The notes below the pieces were generated by a model. It saw nothing but the letters and a program-made list of their open reading frames with translations, was not told the DNA's origin and did no database searches. The translations under genes and the position numbers were made by a program. Shown here piece after piece: positions 42,115-51,920 of a DNA stretch of 64,000 nucleotides; the stretch's first letter is position 1, and each line of letters begins with the position of its first letter. Source of the stretch: Bacillota bacterium (GTDB lineage Bacteria > Bacillota > Clostridia > Lachnospirales > Lachnospiraceae); the NCBI GenBank assembly GCA_023392615.1, contig JAEVYT010000002.1, positions 248,001 to 312,000 on the forward strand. The letters run 5' to 3'.

Positions 42115-43671
42115 ATGCAGACGATTTGGCAAGAAAACGGTACATTTGATGGAAAAGGGAAAGAACGGGCAGAGTCCCTATGGATACAGAATCAATATCG
42201 TTATGAAGAGGAAGAGGGGAAAACGATCAGACCTACGCTTCAAAATGAGATAACCGCTGAGGTCGCTGTAATTGGTGGAGGACTAGCGGGGGTATTAACC
42301 GCATATTATCTTCAGAAAAAAGGGAAGAAGGTAGTACTACTAGAATGTCAGGAGGCTGGAAGTGGAATTACGAAGAATACTACGGCTAAGGTTTCTTCCC
42401 AACACGGGCTGATTTATCATAAGCTCCTGATGTATAAGGGAGAAGACAGGGCATTAGAATATGCAAGGGCGAATCAACTTGCAATTGATAAGTTTCAAGA
42501 GATCATTAATCAGTTGGAGATTAGTTGTGATTTTGAAATATTACCGAATTATATCTATACACTTGATAATGAGAACCGTATAAAACAGGAGGTTGATGCT
42601 GCGAAAAAGCTTGGGCTTCCTGCCACATTTGTAAGGGAAACATCATTGCCATTTCCGATTAATGCGGCTATTCGATTTGATGGACAGGCACAGTTTCATC
42701 CTCTAAAGTTTCTTGATGCAGTAGCAAATAATCTACTAATCTATGAGCATACACGTGTGACGAAGGTTCAAACCGATGGAATGATTATCACTGATCAGGG
42801 GAGTGTAAAGGCAAAAACGATTGTAATTGCAACCCATTATCCCTTCATCAATGTGCCGGGGTTTTATTTTTTTAAGATGCATCAGGAACGCCAATATGTA
42901 ATTGCTTTAGAGGGAGAGGATGTAAACAAGCATGCCAGACTTGATGGTATGTATCTGGATGCAGATCCGGACGGTTTTTCCTTCCGTAATTATAAGGATT
43001 ATATGATTATCGGTGGAGGATCGCATCGTTCAGGAGAATATAAACCGCTGGATGCGTATGATAAGTTAAACGAGGCATCAAAGAGTTGGTATCCCAATGC
43101 CTCGGTCAAATACTCCTGGTCCAATCAAGACTGTATGACCCCCGATTCTATTCCCTATATCGGCAGATACTCACTTCGTACACCTAATATCTATGTAGCA
43201 ACCGGTTTTAATAAATGGGGAATGACAAATTCTATGGTATCAGCGATGATCCTCAGTGATATGATTACAGGAAGGGAAAATGAGTTTCACAAGGTATTTA
43301 ATCCCAGAAGGTTGATGTTGTCCGGAAGCAGAGCGTTCCTAAAGGATGCAGCAATTACTACGATTAGTCTATTAAAGGAGCATCTCAAAATACCGCACGA
43401 TAAATTAAAGGAGATAGAGGTCGGTCAGGCGGGTGTTGTAATCCGTGAGGGTCAAAGAATCGGTGTATACCGAGAAGAATCGGAGAAGTATCATTTTGTC
43501 ACCACGAAGTGTCCTCATCTTGGTTGCAGCCTGGAATGGAATCAGAACGAGCGGACGTGGGATTGCCCCTGTCATGGTTCAAGATTCGATTATCTGGGAA
43601 ACTTAATCAGTAATCCTGCTATGAGAGATACCTTCGATTCCTGCTCCAGAAAGAGAAAGGGGAAGTTGTAA
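42115..43671 (+). CDS. FAD-dependent oxidoreductase with C-terminal Rieske domain
   Basis: The 518-residue product has a Rossmann FAD site (AEVAVIGGGLAGVLTAYYLQKKGKKVVLLE, about 48-77) of the DAO type. Later DAO-type segments are YIGRYS and VATGFNKWGMT. At the C-terminus a Rieske [2Fe-2S] site reads CPHLGC...CPCHGSRFDYLG (about 460-498), with Cys-His and Cys-x-x-His pairs. Fused DAO-Rieske proteins transfer electrons between a flavin and a cluster; the substrate is unknown. ATG at 42115 is preferred because GGAGGT lies directly upstream; an ATG 12 bp earlier is inside that site. Confidence 0.88.
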   Translation: MQTIWQENGTFDGKGKERAESLWIQNQYRYEEEEGKTIRPTLQNEITAEVAVIGGGLAGVLTAYYLQKKGKKVVLLECQEAGSGITKNTTAKVSSQHGLIYHKLLMYKGEDRALEYARANQLAIDKFQEIINQLEISCDFEILPNYIYTLDNENRIKQEVDAAKKLGLPATFVRETSLPFPINAAIRFDGQAQFHPLKFLDAVANNLLIYEHTRVTKVQTDGMIITDQGSVKAKTIVIATHYPFINVPGFYFFKMHQERQYVIALEGEDVNKHARLDGMYLDADPDGFSFRNYKDYMIIGGGSHRSGEYKPLDAYDKLNEASKSWYPNASVKYSWSNQDCMTPDSIPYIGRYSLRTPNIYVATGFNKWGMTNSMVSAMILSDMITGRENEFHKVFNPRRLMLSGSRAFLKDAAITTISLLKEHLKIPHDKLKEIEVGQAGVVIREGQRIGVYREESEKYHFVTTKCPHLGCSLEWNQNERTWDCPCHGSRFDYLGNLISNPAMRDTFDSCSRKRKGKL

Positions 43672-43767
43672 AAATTGTATATAAAAAACATTGAAAAAAG
43701 TGTTGCATTTATTAATTACGTCTGATATAATCACTATTGTTCGCTAGATATGGCGGACAAAAGTTAG

Positions 43768-43850
43768 CAGTCGTGGCGGAATTGGCATACGCGCTAGACT
43801 AAGGATCTAGTCCGGGTTTCTGGGTAGGGGTTCAAGTCCCCTCGACTGCA
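43768..43850 (+). tRNA. tRNA-Leu(AAG)
   Basis: The 83-base sequence has acceptor arms GCAGTCG and CGACTGC and discriminator A. The anticodon arm CTAGA-CTAAGGA-TCTAG carries anticodon AAG, and a long variable arm is present. It is similar to tRNA-Leu(CAG) in the 5' half but is not the site used by the element. Confidence 0.95.
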
Positions 43851-43851
43851 T

Positions 43852-43892
43852 AAAAAGAGAACTGATGACGTAAGTTATCAGTTCTCTTTTTT
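43852..43892 (+). terminator. Terminator after tRNA-Leu(AAG)
   Basis: AAAAAGAGAACTGAT pairs with ATCAGTTCTCTTTTTT around a 10-base loop, giving a long perfect stem with a T tail. Confidence 0.9.
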
Positions 43893-44021
43893 GTATTATG
43901 ACATGAGTGTCTTAGTTTACGAACGAAAGTTTTTTAAACCTCTAATTTAGTGCTTTTCCTTATTTCAGAACGAGAAATTATACCTACCTAAAGCTACTTT
44001 AATATATTTTGACCTTACCCG

Positions 44022-45332
44022 CTAATTTGAACCATTATTCAACGTAAATGTATGAACAATTAATTTGTTTTTACTTGGTTCTATATATGCAAATTGATTA
44101 TCATATGCCTCAATATCCAGATATTCTAAATGTTCAGGATCATCATTTAGATATTTATATTTTTCTTTATAATATGTTTTATTTTTAATATTATAAATCC
44201 AAAAGTTCTCTAGGTTAAATACTAAGATATCTTTATCCGTTAGTTTATAACTATCTTTAATATCATCTCCGGCTACGACACCCGGAATATCATAACGATT
44301 GTAAGTGCCATTCTCTTTTAGGGTAATTCTACCTGTATTCTCATGTGAATATAAAAGATAATCAGAGGTCACAAAACATTCATCGTCACCTCGTAGGTAC
44401 GTTAACTTATAAGGGAAATTCGTTAATTTTTCTGTTTTACCACTTTTAAAAGAATAATAGTGTATCGTGCAAATACCGGAATTATCTTCTTCAATTGATT
44501 CGTTCGCAAGTTCGACTTGTTCGTAGCAGAATCCATCACCCCAACCACCATCATATATATTAACGATACCATTATAAACTGGTAATTTACGCGTAAATTG
44601 TGTTGAAACAATTTCTTTATAACTACTGTTATCCATATTTACTGTTGCTATGATACTATAATATTGAGTGGTTTTATTATGAATAATATTATTTAAAATG
44701 ATATAATTACGGGTCATAGATATAATTGGATAGCCTTCTGAATCGCCTTTATATATTAGGTGATTTTCTCCGTTGTTATTTACGGAGATTATTTGAAAAT
44801 GACATATTCTATTTTCCCAATAACCGAAACAGATAAAAAGTTTACCATCATATATTTCGTTGAAGAATATGTCGTTTTTGCTTGAGATATTATATAGAGA
44901 ATTTAATGAACGGTCTTTTATACTTGATATGTAAAAGTTGTAATTTTTACTATCTGATCCTTGGAAATAATAATACTCGGAATCAAAGCCTATGAGCGAT
45001 ATTTTGTGTTTGTCATCTGTTGTAATTGAATCTATCATTTTAAAATTATAGACTTTTTCGGATAAGGATGGCCGCTTTGTTTTTTTAAAAGGGATAGTTT
45101 GTTCTGGTTTTTGTGTGACTGGTTTATTATCTTCTATTTTGTTCGGACCACTATTATTTTTATCTGCATTATTAGTGGCCTTGTTTGTGTCTTCTGTTTT
45201 GTTAGTATCTGATTTGTTGGTTTCTGTATTATTTACCTTCTTAGCGTTTGCTTCTTTTATATTGGTTTGATTTTTACTGCAACTACAGAATACCAAAGAT
45301 ATTAAAACACAGATAAGGATGTACTTTTTCAT
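44022..45332 (-). CDS. Lipoprotein with Asn/Lys/Thr-rich linker
   Basis: The 436-residue product has a lipoprotein signal (MKKYILICVLISLVFCSCS; lipobox FCSC). A low-complexity Asn/Thr/Lys linker of about 60 residues follows, then a domain of repeated beta-strand-like blocks (YYFQGSDSKNYNFYISS, LFICFGYW and similar) that may be a beta-propeller. It should be anchored outside the membrane. AGGAGGG lies upstream of the ATG. Neither gene order nor motifs reveal a role. Confidence 0.72.
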   Translation of the reverse strand: MKKYILICVLISLVFCSCSKNQTNIKEANAKKVNNTETNKSDTNKTEDTNKATNNADKNNSGPNKIEDNKPVTQKPEQTIPFKKTKRPSLSEKVYNFKMIDSITTDDKHKISLIGFDSEYYYFQGSDSKNYNFYISSIKDRSLNSLYNISSKNDIFFNEIYDGKLFICFGYWENRICHFQIISVNNNGENHLIYKGDSEGYPIISMTRNYIILNNIIHNKTTQYYSIIATVNMDNSSYKEIVSTQFTRKLPVYNGIVNIYDGGWGDGFCYEQVELANESIEEDNSGICTIHYYSFKSGKTEKLTNFPYKLTYLRGDDECFVTSDYLLYSHENTGRITLKENGTYNRYDIPGVVAGDDIKDSYKLTDKDILVFNLENFWIYNIKNKTYYKEKYKYLNDDPEHLEYLDIEAYDNQFAYIEPSKNKLIVHTFTLNNGSN

Positions 45333-45503
45333 AGATGATACCCTCCTACGGATTTTATCGGAATTAATTAATAAGTACTATTATGACATATATGTACAAC
45401 GATTACAACATTTACCATGTTTAATTTTGACAAATGAATTAATATTGGGGTAGAATTTCAATGATTCTATGGGCACTTTGCTCTGCTGATGAAATGTTAC
45501 CTT

Positions 45504-45550
45504 GACAATCAAGTGCTACTTGGACAATGAAGTGTTCTTTGACAAATTTG
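45504..45550 (+). promoter_or_regulatory. Direct repeats upstream of the sigma factor gene
   Basis: GACAATCAAGTG (45504-45515) and GACAATGAAGTG (45523-45534) are near-identical and 19 bp apart. A partial third copy begins at 45541 (GACAAATTTG). They lie 77-123 bp before the sigma gene and may be regulator or promoter elements. Confidence 0.45.
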
Positions 45551-45626
45551 TAAGTTTTACAAAAAACGTGGGTTTTAACAAATTTTGTTGTATTATAAGA
45601 TAGAAGGATAAGAGGGGGGAGAATAT

Positions 45627-46157
45627 GTGGATGAGCAAATAATCGAATTGATGAAAGGGCGTAATGATGATGGCATGAAGTTATTGACCCAGCATTATGG
45701 TGGAATGCTGCAATACATAGTTGGAAGTATATTGATAGATTCACGTGATACAGAAGAATGCATCAGTGACATCTGCATGACGGCATGGAATAAAATTGAC
45801 CTTTATAATAAAGCGAAGGGGAGGTTTTCCACCTGGCTCACCGCCATAGCACGGAACACCGCACTTAATTATAAGAAAAGAAAGAGTTTTTCCTGTGAAG
45901 AACTGTCAGAGGAGATATCAACAAGTTCGACACCAGAGATGGATATGTTAAAAAAAGAGCGTAATGCTCAGCTTGAAAAAATAATAAGAACCCTTTCAAA
46001 AAGCGAGCAACATTTATTTTACCGAAAATACTACTATCTGCAGTCGTCTGCACAGATAGCAGCAGAACTTGGTAAGACAGAGCGTTCGGTTGAAGGGAAG
46101 TTATACCGCCTTAGAAAGAAGTTGCAAGGGATGTTGGGAGGTGAACTAGATGATTGA
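45627..46157 (+). CDS. RNA polymerase sigma-70 family (ECF-type) factor
   Basis: The 176-residue product has sigma region 2 (MLQYIVGSILIDSRDTEECISDICMTAWNKIDLYNKAKGRFSTWLTAIARNTALNYKKR, about 27-85). After an acidic linker, sigma region 4 follows with HTH SAQIAAELGKTERSVEGKLYRLRKKL (about 137-162). This is the size and layout of ECF factors. The GTG start has GGGGGGAG upstream. Its end overlaps the next gene by 8 bp, so the membrane protein there is a likely partner, perhaps an anti-sigma factor. Confidence 0.9.
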   Translation: MDEQIIELMKGRNDDGMKLLTQHYGGMLQYIVGSILIDSRDTEECISDICMTAWNKIDLYNKAKGRFSTWLTAIARNTALNYKKRKSFSCEELSEEISTSSTPEMDMLKKERNAQLEKIIRTLSKSEQHLFYRKYYYLQSSAQIAAELGKTERSVEGKLYRLRKKLQGMLGGELDD

Positions 46158-47556
46158 TCAAGATAACAATAGATTTGATGAAGGGATTATAGAACAATTA
46201 AGTGAGGGAATACCTTCTGAAGTGGTTACAATTATCAATCCATGGAGAAAACCTTTAAACAATATTACATGGGGATTTATCCTTTCTCTGTTTACCCTAA
46301 ACTTTGCCTATCTACAATATATTTTACCGACAATAGGAATTATATTAATTTATTTAGGATTTCGTAGCCTTAGAAATGAAAACAAATGGTTTAGGATATG
46401 CCTGATCTATTCAAGCTTTTATTTATTGCTATACCCTGTTTTGGTGCTATTTGATATATCACCGTTATGGAATGATGATTATAGTGTAATGTTAGGTATC
46501 ATACTCACCATATTTCGAATTATATTTTTCCTAATCTTTCGATATGCAATACGGATGGTTTTCTGTAAAGCAGGACAAAAGCAAAAGGGAGATCCTTTGC
46601 TTTGGGCAGCCATATGGATGTCTATAGTATTGATCATTGGATTAGTGGGAACAACCAATAGTCTTCTGATCTTTATTCCGGTAATTCTTTGTTATATCAT
46701 TATTTTTGGTTCGTTATTTCAAGTTGGTAAGAGCTTGGATGATACCGGATATCGGCTTAAGAATGCGCCGATAAAAGTGGAGGATAGCGTGGTAACATTA
46801 GGTTATATCCTTTTCATCACTGTTTTTATTGTTTTAACCTGTATCTTCTCCAATCATTTGGTTGTTAAAGGAGTAGAATATGAGAAACCAGCCATGAACT
46901 CGACTAGGGAATTACTGATACAGAAGGGGTTTCCTAAAGATGAGTTGCAGTATCTGGGGAATGAGGATGTGAATCGATTATCAGACGTAGAAAATATTAA
47001 AACCGTTCAAGAAACGATTGATTTTAAGAATGATAATTCTTTGGATTTTGCATATTTTTCTGATAAGAAATTGAAGGTCGTAGATATTTTTATACGTACA
47101 AAAAGTGATGACCAATATGTTATGAGCTATTTCGAATGGATGAAGGGCAAAGCATATTGGCAGGATGCGATAGAAATATTACCGGACAGTAATGCAAAAC
47201 AATTGAATTTGATTAGTAGCGGGTTGGTATATAATAAAAAGGGGAAAAGCTATCATGCTCCTTTTCCTAGAATTTATTGTGGAAATGAGTTGATTCAAAG
47301 TTTCGTTAGGAGTTATAACCATTTGCAGATATATGGTGCACTGAATTATCCGTATGGATCAATGTATCAACGTGGATATGTGTTATATCACTATAAAGTG
47401 GAGAAAGAACCTTTTGCGATTTTTACACTATTAAATTATGTACATAACCCTCATCCTATTAATTTGCCATATGTTAAGACAGAAGAGAAGCTGCTAAAGG
47501 ATGGATATGATATTACGGGTAGATGGAGACAAGTTAAAGCAGATTATGATGAGTAA
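46150..47556 (+). CDS. Membrane protein coupled to the sigma factor
   Basis: The 468-residue product has a short cytoplasmic N-terminus, about seven hydrophobic helices between residues 38 and 240, and an external C-terminal domain of about 220 residues. No zinc anti-sigma motif is visible. Because its start overlaps the sigma-factor gene by 8 bp, it may be an anti-sigma factor or sensor of the same system; this is inferred from position. A terminator follows at 47614. Confidence 0.7.
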   Translation: MIDQDNNRFDEGIIEQLSEGIPSEVVTIINPWRKPLNNITWGFILSLFTLNFAYLQYILPTIGIILIYLGFRSLRNENKWFRICLIYSSFYLLLYPVLVLFDISPLWNDDYSVMLGIILTIFRIIFFLIFRYAIRMVFCKAGQKQKGDPLLWAAIWMSIVLIIGLVGTTNSLLIFIPVILCYIIIFGSLFQVGKSLDDTGYRLKNAPIKVEDSVVTLGYILFITVFIVLTCIFSNHLVVKGVEYEKPAMNSTRELLIQKGFPKDELQYLGNEDVNRLSDVENIKTVQETIDFKNDNSLDFAYFSDKKLKVVDIFIRTKSDDQYVMSYFEWMKGKAYWQDAIEILPDSNAKQLNLISSGLVYNKKGKSYHAPFPRIYCGNELIQSFVRSYNHLQIYGALNYPYGSMYQRGYVLYHYKVEKEPFAIFTLLNYVHNPHPINLPYVKTEEKLLKDGYDITGRWRQVKADYDE

Positions 47557-47915
47557 CCAATTATGCATAATTACAAATGATTAATATAGTGATTTACCTA
47601 ATTGTATTTATCCAAAGTGCAAGTATCTAAGTTGCTTGCACTTTTTCGTTATAAATGTTAGTTGGGCATATACATACCGAAGAATTAAAATTTTTTACGT
47701 GGTCATAAAAAATAGGTATATAATGCTGAAAATAATGTGTTATAGTTCCTATAATATTGTATAATAATAAAAAAACGGATTAATAGAAAAGAGATAAGTT
47801 TAGGAATGGATAATCGTAAATAGTTTAAAGAAAAAGATATGTTAAAGTAAAAGGCTGGTTTCAAAGTAAAGATTGTTTTGTAGTTAAAAAGAGATATATA
47901 TGAAAGGGCAGTGAT
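47557..47915. other. Intergenic stretch before the GNAT gene
   Basis: Apart from the terminator at 47614 I see only AT-rich sequence and the ribosome site of the next gene (AAAGGGCAGTG). Confidence 0.4.
47614..47646 (+). terminator. Rho-independent terminator
   Basis: AAAGTGCAAG pairs perfectly with CTTGCACTTT around an 11-base loop, followed by TTC. It ends the sigma-factor operon. Confidence 0.85.
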
Positions 47916-48380
47916 ATGGATATAACGATTGTTAAGGGAAGTAAAAAATATATAAAAGATTGTGAAGGAGCACTTCTTCAGTCGGAGTTGGGACGTAGAT
48001 ACTTTTCAGCAGAAGGAAGCGTATTACGAGCTCTGGAAGAAGGCTTTGAGAAAAAAGAAATTTTTGTAGCTTTAAATGAAAATCAGCAGTGTGTGGGTTT
48101 TCTATGGTATATTCTTAACGGTGTATTTCATTCCTTCCCATATTTACATATTATCGCTGTCAAAAAGGAATGCCGTTGTGAAGGAGTTGGTGCCAAGTTG
48201 ATGGATTTCTTTGAGGAGAATTGCTTTAAGGATTCGTCCAAAGCTTTTTTGGTGGTAGCTGATTTTAATCCTAAGGCGAAAAAGCTATATGAGAGACTAG
48301 GATATACCCAAGTAGGTACACTACCTAATCTTTATCGTGAAGGGATTACAGAATACTTAATGATGAAAGTGAAACCGTGA
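47916..48380 (+). CDS. GNAT family N-acetyltransferase
   Basis: The 154-residue product has the GNAT fold. LHIIAVKKECRCEGVGAKLMDFFEENC (about 75-101) contains the R/Q-x-x-G-x-G/A acetyl-CoA loop, and FNPKAKKLYERLGYTQVGTLPNLY (about 116-139) is the C-terminal motif. The substrate is unknown; protein N-terminus, amino acid or amine are possible. The 3' end carries a 17-bp tandem duplication that spans the stop codon. Confidence 0.88.
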   Translation: MDITIVKGSKKYIKDCEGALLQSELGRRYFSAEGSVLRALEEGFEKKEIFVALNENQQCVGFLWYILNGVFHSFPYLHIIAVKKECRCEGVGAKLMDFFEENCFKDSSKAFLVVADFNPKAKKLYERLGYTQVGTLPNLYREGITEYLMMKVKP

Positions 48381-48394
48381 TGAAAGCGAAACGG
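48361..48394 (+). repeat. 17-bp tandem duplication at the end of the GNAT gene
   Basis: TGATGAAAGTGAAACCG is followed directly by TGATGAAAGCGAAACGG. The stop codon of the GNAT gene is the TGA at the start of the second unit. Confidence 0.7.
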
Positions 48395-48524
48395 AAATAC
48401 AAACAAGCTGTAATGTAAATAAAGCTGTGATATAATAAAAACTGTAAAGTAATAAAATAGTGGTGTAAATAAAGCATAAATGACAAATAACAATGGAACA
48501 ACATGATAAATTAGGAGTATCGCT

Positions 48525-48689
48525 ATGCAGCAGGAAATCGATGATTATAACAAGATAATTCACATCAAATGTACGGAAGAAGAAAAGAATAAGTTTATCA
48601 AAGAGTTAACCCCTTATCTGTATGACTATGTCCTTAACTTTATACCGATTGATGAAAGTCAGGAGAATACGGACAAAAAGGAGCCATAA
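48525..48689 (+). CDS. Small hypothetical protein (54 residues)
   Basis: The frame encodes 54 residues, mostly charged (MQQEIDDYNKIIHIKCTEEE to DKKEP at the end). AGGAG lies 7 bp upstream of the ATG, so translation is likely. It has no recognised family and no membrane helix. It follows the GNAT gene after about 145 bp. Confidence 0.55.
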   Translation: MQQEIDDYNKIIHIKCTEEEKNKFIKELTPYLYDYVLNFIPIDESQENTDKKEP

Positions 48690-48769
48690 GAATATTAAGA
48701 TGATTATTGAAAGTCATATTAAAAATGAAATCAAATAATTATCAATACATTTCACGAATATAAGAATAG

Positions 48770-48828
48770 AACCCGGTTAAATATCCTAAGTACCGTTTTG
48801 TACTGAGGACAGTGCCGGGTTATTTTTA
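48770..48828. terminator. Terminator beside the adenine deaminase gene
   Basis: AACCCGG pairs with CCGGGTT and an inner CCT-AAGTA hairpin pairs with TACT-GAGG. A T-rich tail follows on the plus strand. It lies just beyond the stop of the minus-strand adenine deaminase gene. Confidence 0.65.
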
Positions 48829-50562
48829 TTCTGCTTCCACCGGTATAAAAGTGAAATTGGTTACATCAAATAATCCCATATCAGTAATCTTCAGTTCGGG
48901 AATTACCGGCAAGGACATAAAGCATAAGGTCATGACAGGCTCCACATCATCACTGATTCCAAGCTTTTCATGAGCATCCTTATGAATCTGATCTAATCGT
49001 TCTTCTACCCATTCACCGCTTTGATCGGACATAATTCCACCAACAATCATCGGCATGGATTGTATTATTTGTTGGTTGAGGGCAAGTATAATTCCTCCGC
49101 CCTGGGATATTAGCTGCTCCACGGCAAAGGCCATGTCTTCATCATTTGTGCCCACGGTAATAATATTATGGGAATCATGTGCAATAGAGAGAGCTATCGC
49201 ACCACGCTTAATTCCATACCCTTGTAACAATGCTACAGCGACATTGCCTGTATTTTGATGACGTTCTATCACAGCTATTTTAGCGACATCCTTATCTGGT
49301 TGATATTGGAATTGACCGCTTTCATCCAATATTACTGATACAGTTTTCTTTGATGTTACCACACCGCCGGGTAGAATATTGATAACATTTGCTTTCGGAG
49401 TGGACAAAGTAAGCTTCAATCGATCCTTTGAGAAATTCTTTACATGGAAACTACTTCTGACCGAAGAGATGTCATGCCGAGTGACAGCTGGTAGATATAC
49501 TCCCTCTTTTGCTATTTCTACTCCTTGAATCAGTACATTTTTTATCGTAAAATCCTGCAAATTATCAAATAATACAATATCGGCACGAAGCCCTGGTGCG
49601 ATTGCTCCACGATCGGAGAGGCCGTAGCATTCTGCTGCGTTGAGGGTTGCCATCCTCAGAGCGGTGATGGGATCAATTCCTTCCTCCACGCAGATGCGAA
49701 GGTGGTGATCTAGGTGACCCTCTTGACGAATCGTCTTAGGCTGGCGGTCGTCTGAGCATAATAAGAAGCGGCGGTTGTTGAATGGAGTTACTGCTTTAAG
49801 AAGATTTCTTAAATCATGACAGGCAGAGCCTTCCCTTAATAGAACATAGATACCCCTTGATACCCGGTCAAGTGCTTCTTCTACGGTTGCACATTCATGG
49901 TCGGTGTGTATTCCGGCTATGGTATAGGCATTCAGAGGATTTCCCTTTAATTCCGGGCTGTGGCCATCGATTAATTTTCCTAGGTTAATCGCAGCGACTA
50001 ATTTGTCAATCACCTCATCATCACCCTGTATAACGCCGGGATAATTCATGAATTCTCCAAGGCCAAGGATTTGATTATCCTGAAGTGGTATGTTCATATC
50101 AGTGGCTGTGATATTTGCACCGGAATGCTCAAAGGGGGTGGCCGGAACGCAGGATGGGAGCATGTATTTGATATCAAGCCTAGTGGTTCTTGATGACTCT
50201 ATCATGTAATTTAGACCAGCTAGTCCACATACATTGACAATTTCATGAGGATCCGCGATGATGGTTGTTCCTCCATGCGGTACGAGAAGTCTACCGATTT
50301 CCTCCGGTGTCACATAGGAGGATTCGATGTGAATATGGCCGTCAATAAATCCAGGAGCCGCATATAACCCCTGTGCATCAAACGTGTTCAACCCTTGATA
50401 CATACCGATTCCAACAATATAACCCTCACAGATTGCAATATCTTTGTTAAAAATAAGTGTGGAGTTATAGACATCTACTATGATAGAGTTTTTAATTACA
50501 AGATCAGCCGGAACCCGTCCGGCCGCTGCATCAATTAAATTTTTTAATAGACTTTTCTCCAT
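48826..50562 (-). CDS. ade: Adenine deaminase
   Basis: The 578-residue product is an amidohydrolase of the adenine deaminase family. YAAPGFIDGHIHIESSYVTPEE (about 66-87) supplies the HxH metal site. ADPHEIVNVCGLAGL (about 99-113), GHSPELKGNPLNAY and GIHTDHECATVEEA give further metal and substrate ligands, and LLCSDDRQPKTI is the Asp-bearing strand. It hydrolyses adenine to hypoxanthine and ammonia in purine salvage. AAAGGAG precedes the ATG. The C-terminal part (GGIILALNQQIIQSMPMIVGGIMS) matches the family. Confidence 0.96.
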   Translation of the reverse strand: MEKSLLKNLIDAAAGRVPADLVIKNSIIVDVYNSTLIFNKDIAICEGYIVGIGMYQGLNTFDAQGLYAAPGFIDGHIHIESSYVTPEEIGRLLVPHGGTTIIADPHEIVNVCGLAGLNYMIESSRTTRLDIKYMLPSCVPATPFEHSGANITATDMNIPLQDNQILGLGEFMNYPGVIQGDDEVIDKLVAAINLGKLIDGHSPELKGNPLNAYTIAGIHTDHECATVEEALDRVSRGIYVLLREGSACHDLRNLLKAVTPFNNRRFLLCSDDRQPKTIRQEGHLDHHLRICVEEGIDPITALRMATLNAAECYGLSDRGAIAPGLRADIVLFDNLQDFTIKNVLIQGVEIAKEGVYLPAVTRHDISSVRSSFHVKNFSKDRLKLTLSTPKANVINILPGGVVTSKKTVSVILDESGQFQYQPDKDVAKIAVIERHQNTGNVAVALLQGYGIKRGAIALSIAHDSHNIITVGTNDEDMAFAVEQLISQGGGIILALNQQIIQSMPMIVGGIMSDQSGEWVEERLDQIHKDAHEKLGISDDVEPVMTLCFMSLPVIPELKITDMGLFDVTNFTFIPVEAE

Positions 50563-50632
50563 ACAAACTCCTTTCGTCTTTAATATGAGATCTTAAGTTA
50601 TGATACAATACAAAAGTAATAATAGTTTTATT

Positions 50633-51067
50633 TCATTTTATTAATAGATGATGAAGTTCACTTTCTCCGAGTACACGAATTCCTTTTTTCGCAAGAAGTT
50701 CAGCTGCAATACCATTTCCAGGAATAAGTGTCCCTGAAAATGTTCCGTCATATATCTTACCGTACCCACAGGAAGGGCTGCGCTCTTTCAGTATTGCATA
50801 GGAACAGCAATAAAGTTCAGCTAATTTTAGGATTTCATTTGCACCCTTTTCATATTCCTGCGTAACGTCCTTGCCATACTTTGTTACAACTCTGTTATTT
50901 TGGATCTCTGCAGGATCACGAGGAGTTGATAAGCCTCCGTATACCTCGGGGCATACTGGTATTAGCTGGTGTACCTTGTTCAGTTGCTCAATTTCATCAA
51001 GAAGACAGCCGGAACCGTCGTATCTACATTCCATACCCATTAGGCATGCACTCACTAAGATTTTCAC
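50633..51067 (-). CDS. DUF523 family protein
   Basis: The 144-residue product matches DUF523: KILVSACLMGMECRYDGSG at the N-terminus, PVCPEVYGGLSTPRDPAEI (about 38-56) and KERSPSCGYG (about 93-102), with conserved cysteines. Some relatives act in thiol or sulfur chemistry, but the function is unsettled. The GTG start has GGAGG 8 bp upstream; a TTG fifteen bases earlier is inside the same site. The upstream lipoprotein gene ends almost at this site. Confidence 0.85.
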   Translation of the reverse strand: MKILVSACLMGMECRYDGSGCLLDEIEQLNKVHQLIPVCPEVYGGLSTPRDPAEIQNNRVVTKYGKDVTQEYEKGANEILKLAELYCCSYAILKERSPSCGYGKIYDGTFSGTLIPGNGIAAELLAKKGIRVLGESELHHLLIK

Positions 51068-51082
51068 ATGTTTATCCTCCAA

Positions 51083-51748
51083 CTAATCTTTTGATTGTGT
51101 ATCATTAATATATCGAATGTTATTATCTATATAAGTAATCATGCCAAGTGTATTTCTAGCAGTTGATATGAAATCCACATTACTTTTAAAGTAAATATCA
51201 GCGCGGTTGACACGGAGTTTACGGTTTTTATCAATAGTCAAGATGCAGTCGTGATTTTCATAAGATCGATTAAAAAGAATAACTCTTTTTTCTATCGGAT
51301 CAAAATAACCCACTTGCGCCCTGTGCACACCGGAGCCAAAAGAACTGGTAAAATACAATTCGTAGTTACCGTCATCGTTCCTATCCGTAATAGCCATACT
51401 GGTTACGCCAAATCCACCAAAAGAAGCTCCCAACTGATATACAGTGTTATTATATAATAAATAAGAAGAGCAGGATTGATCAAACTTGAAGACTTGATAA
51501 TTCGTAACTTCCGATACAAAAGATGGCGTTATGTTATAACAGGTATCGTTATTATATGTGGAATTATACTCTCCTAATACTTTCAAAAAGTTATCAACCC
51601 CTTCGCTGGATGGTCGTATGATCATTTGAATAGAGGGGGCATGAATGGGCAAATCTTTATTATTTACTTTATCAATGTGTACAAATGAACACCCAATTAT
51701 TGAACTGAATAGAGATATTACAACTATTGATATGATTAATTTTTTCAA
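51083..51748 (-). CDS. Lipoprotein of unknown function
   Basis: The 221-residue product has a lipoprotein signal (MKKLIISIVVISLFSSIIGCS; lipobox IIGC). A mature domain of mixed alpha/beta character with repeated NDTCYN, DRNDDGNYELYFTSSFGSG and RAQVGYFDP segments follows. DRNDDGNYELYF resembles a calcium-type or FG-GAP-like loop. It should be on the outer face of the membrane. It is just upstream of the DUF523 gene on the same strand. Confidence 0.72.
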   Translation of the reverse strand: MKKLIISIVVISLFSSIIGCSFVHIDKVNNKDLPIHAPSIQMIIRPSSEGVDNFLKVLGEYNSTYNNDTCYNITPSFVSEVTNYQVFKFDQSCSSYLLYNNTVYQLGASFGGFGVTSMAITDRNDDGNYELYFTSSFGSGVHRAQVGYFDPIEKRVILFNRSYENHDCILTIDKNRKLRVNRADIYFKSNVDFISTARNTLGMITYIDNNIRYINDTQSKD

Positions 51749-51920
51749 TCTATATCCTCTCCCATTTAAGTGATTGTTTTGTGATTATGTAACTTATATG
51801 GTTGGTATGATTATTATAACTTATTTTATACGTTATTTCTATGGTTCTATTCCAACTCTTACTAAAACAGTACCTTCGTACATAGTAATATATGATAATT
51901 ATAAAAATTACCAATTATAG

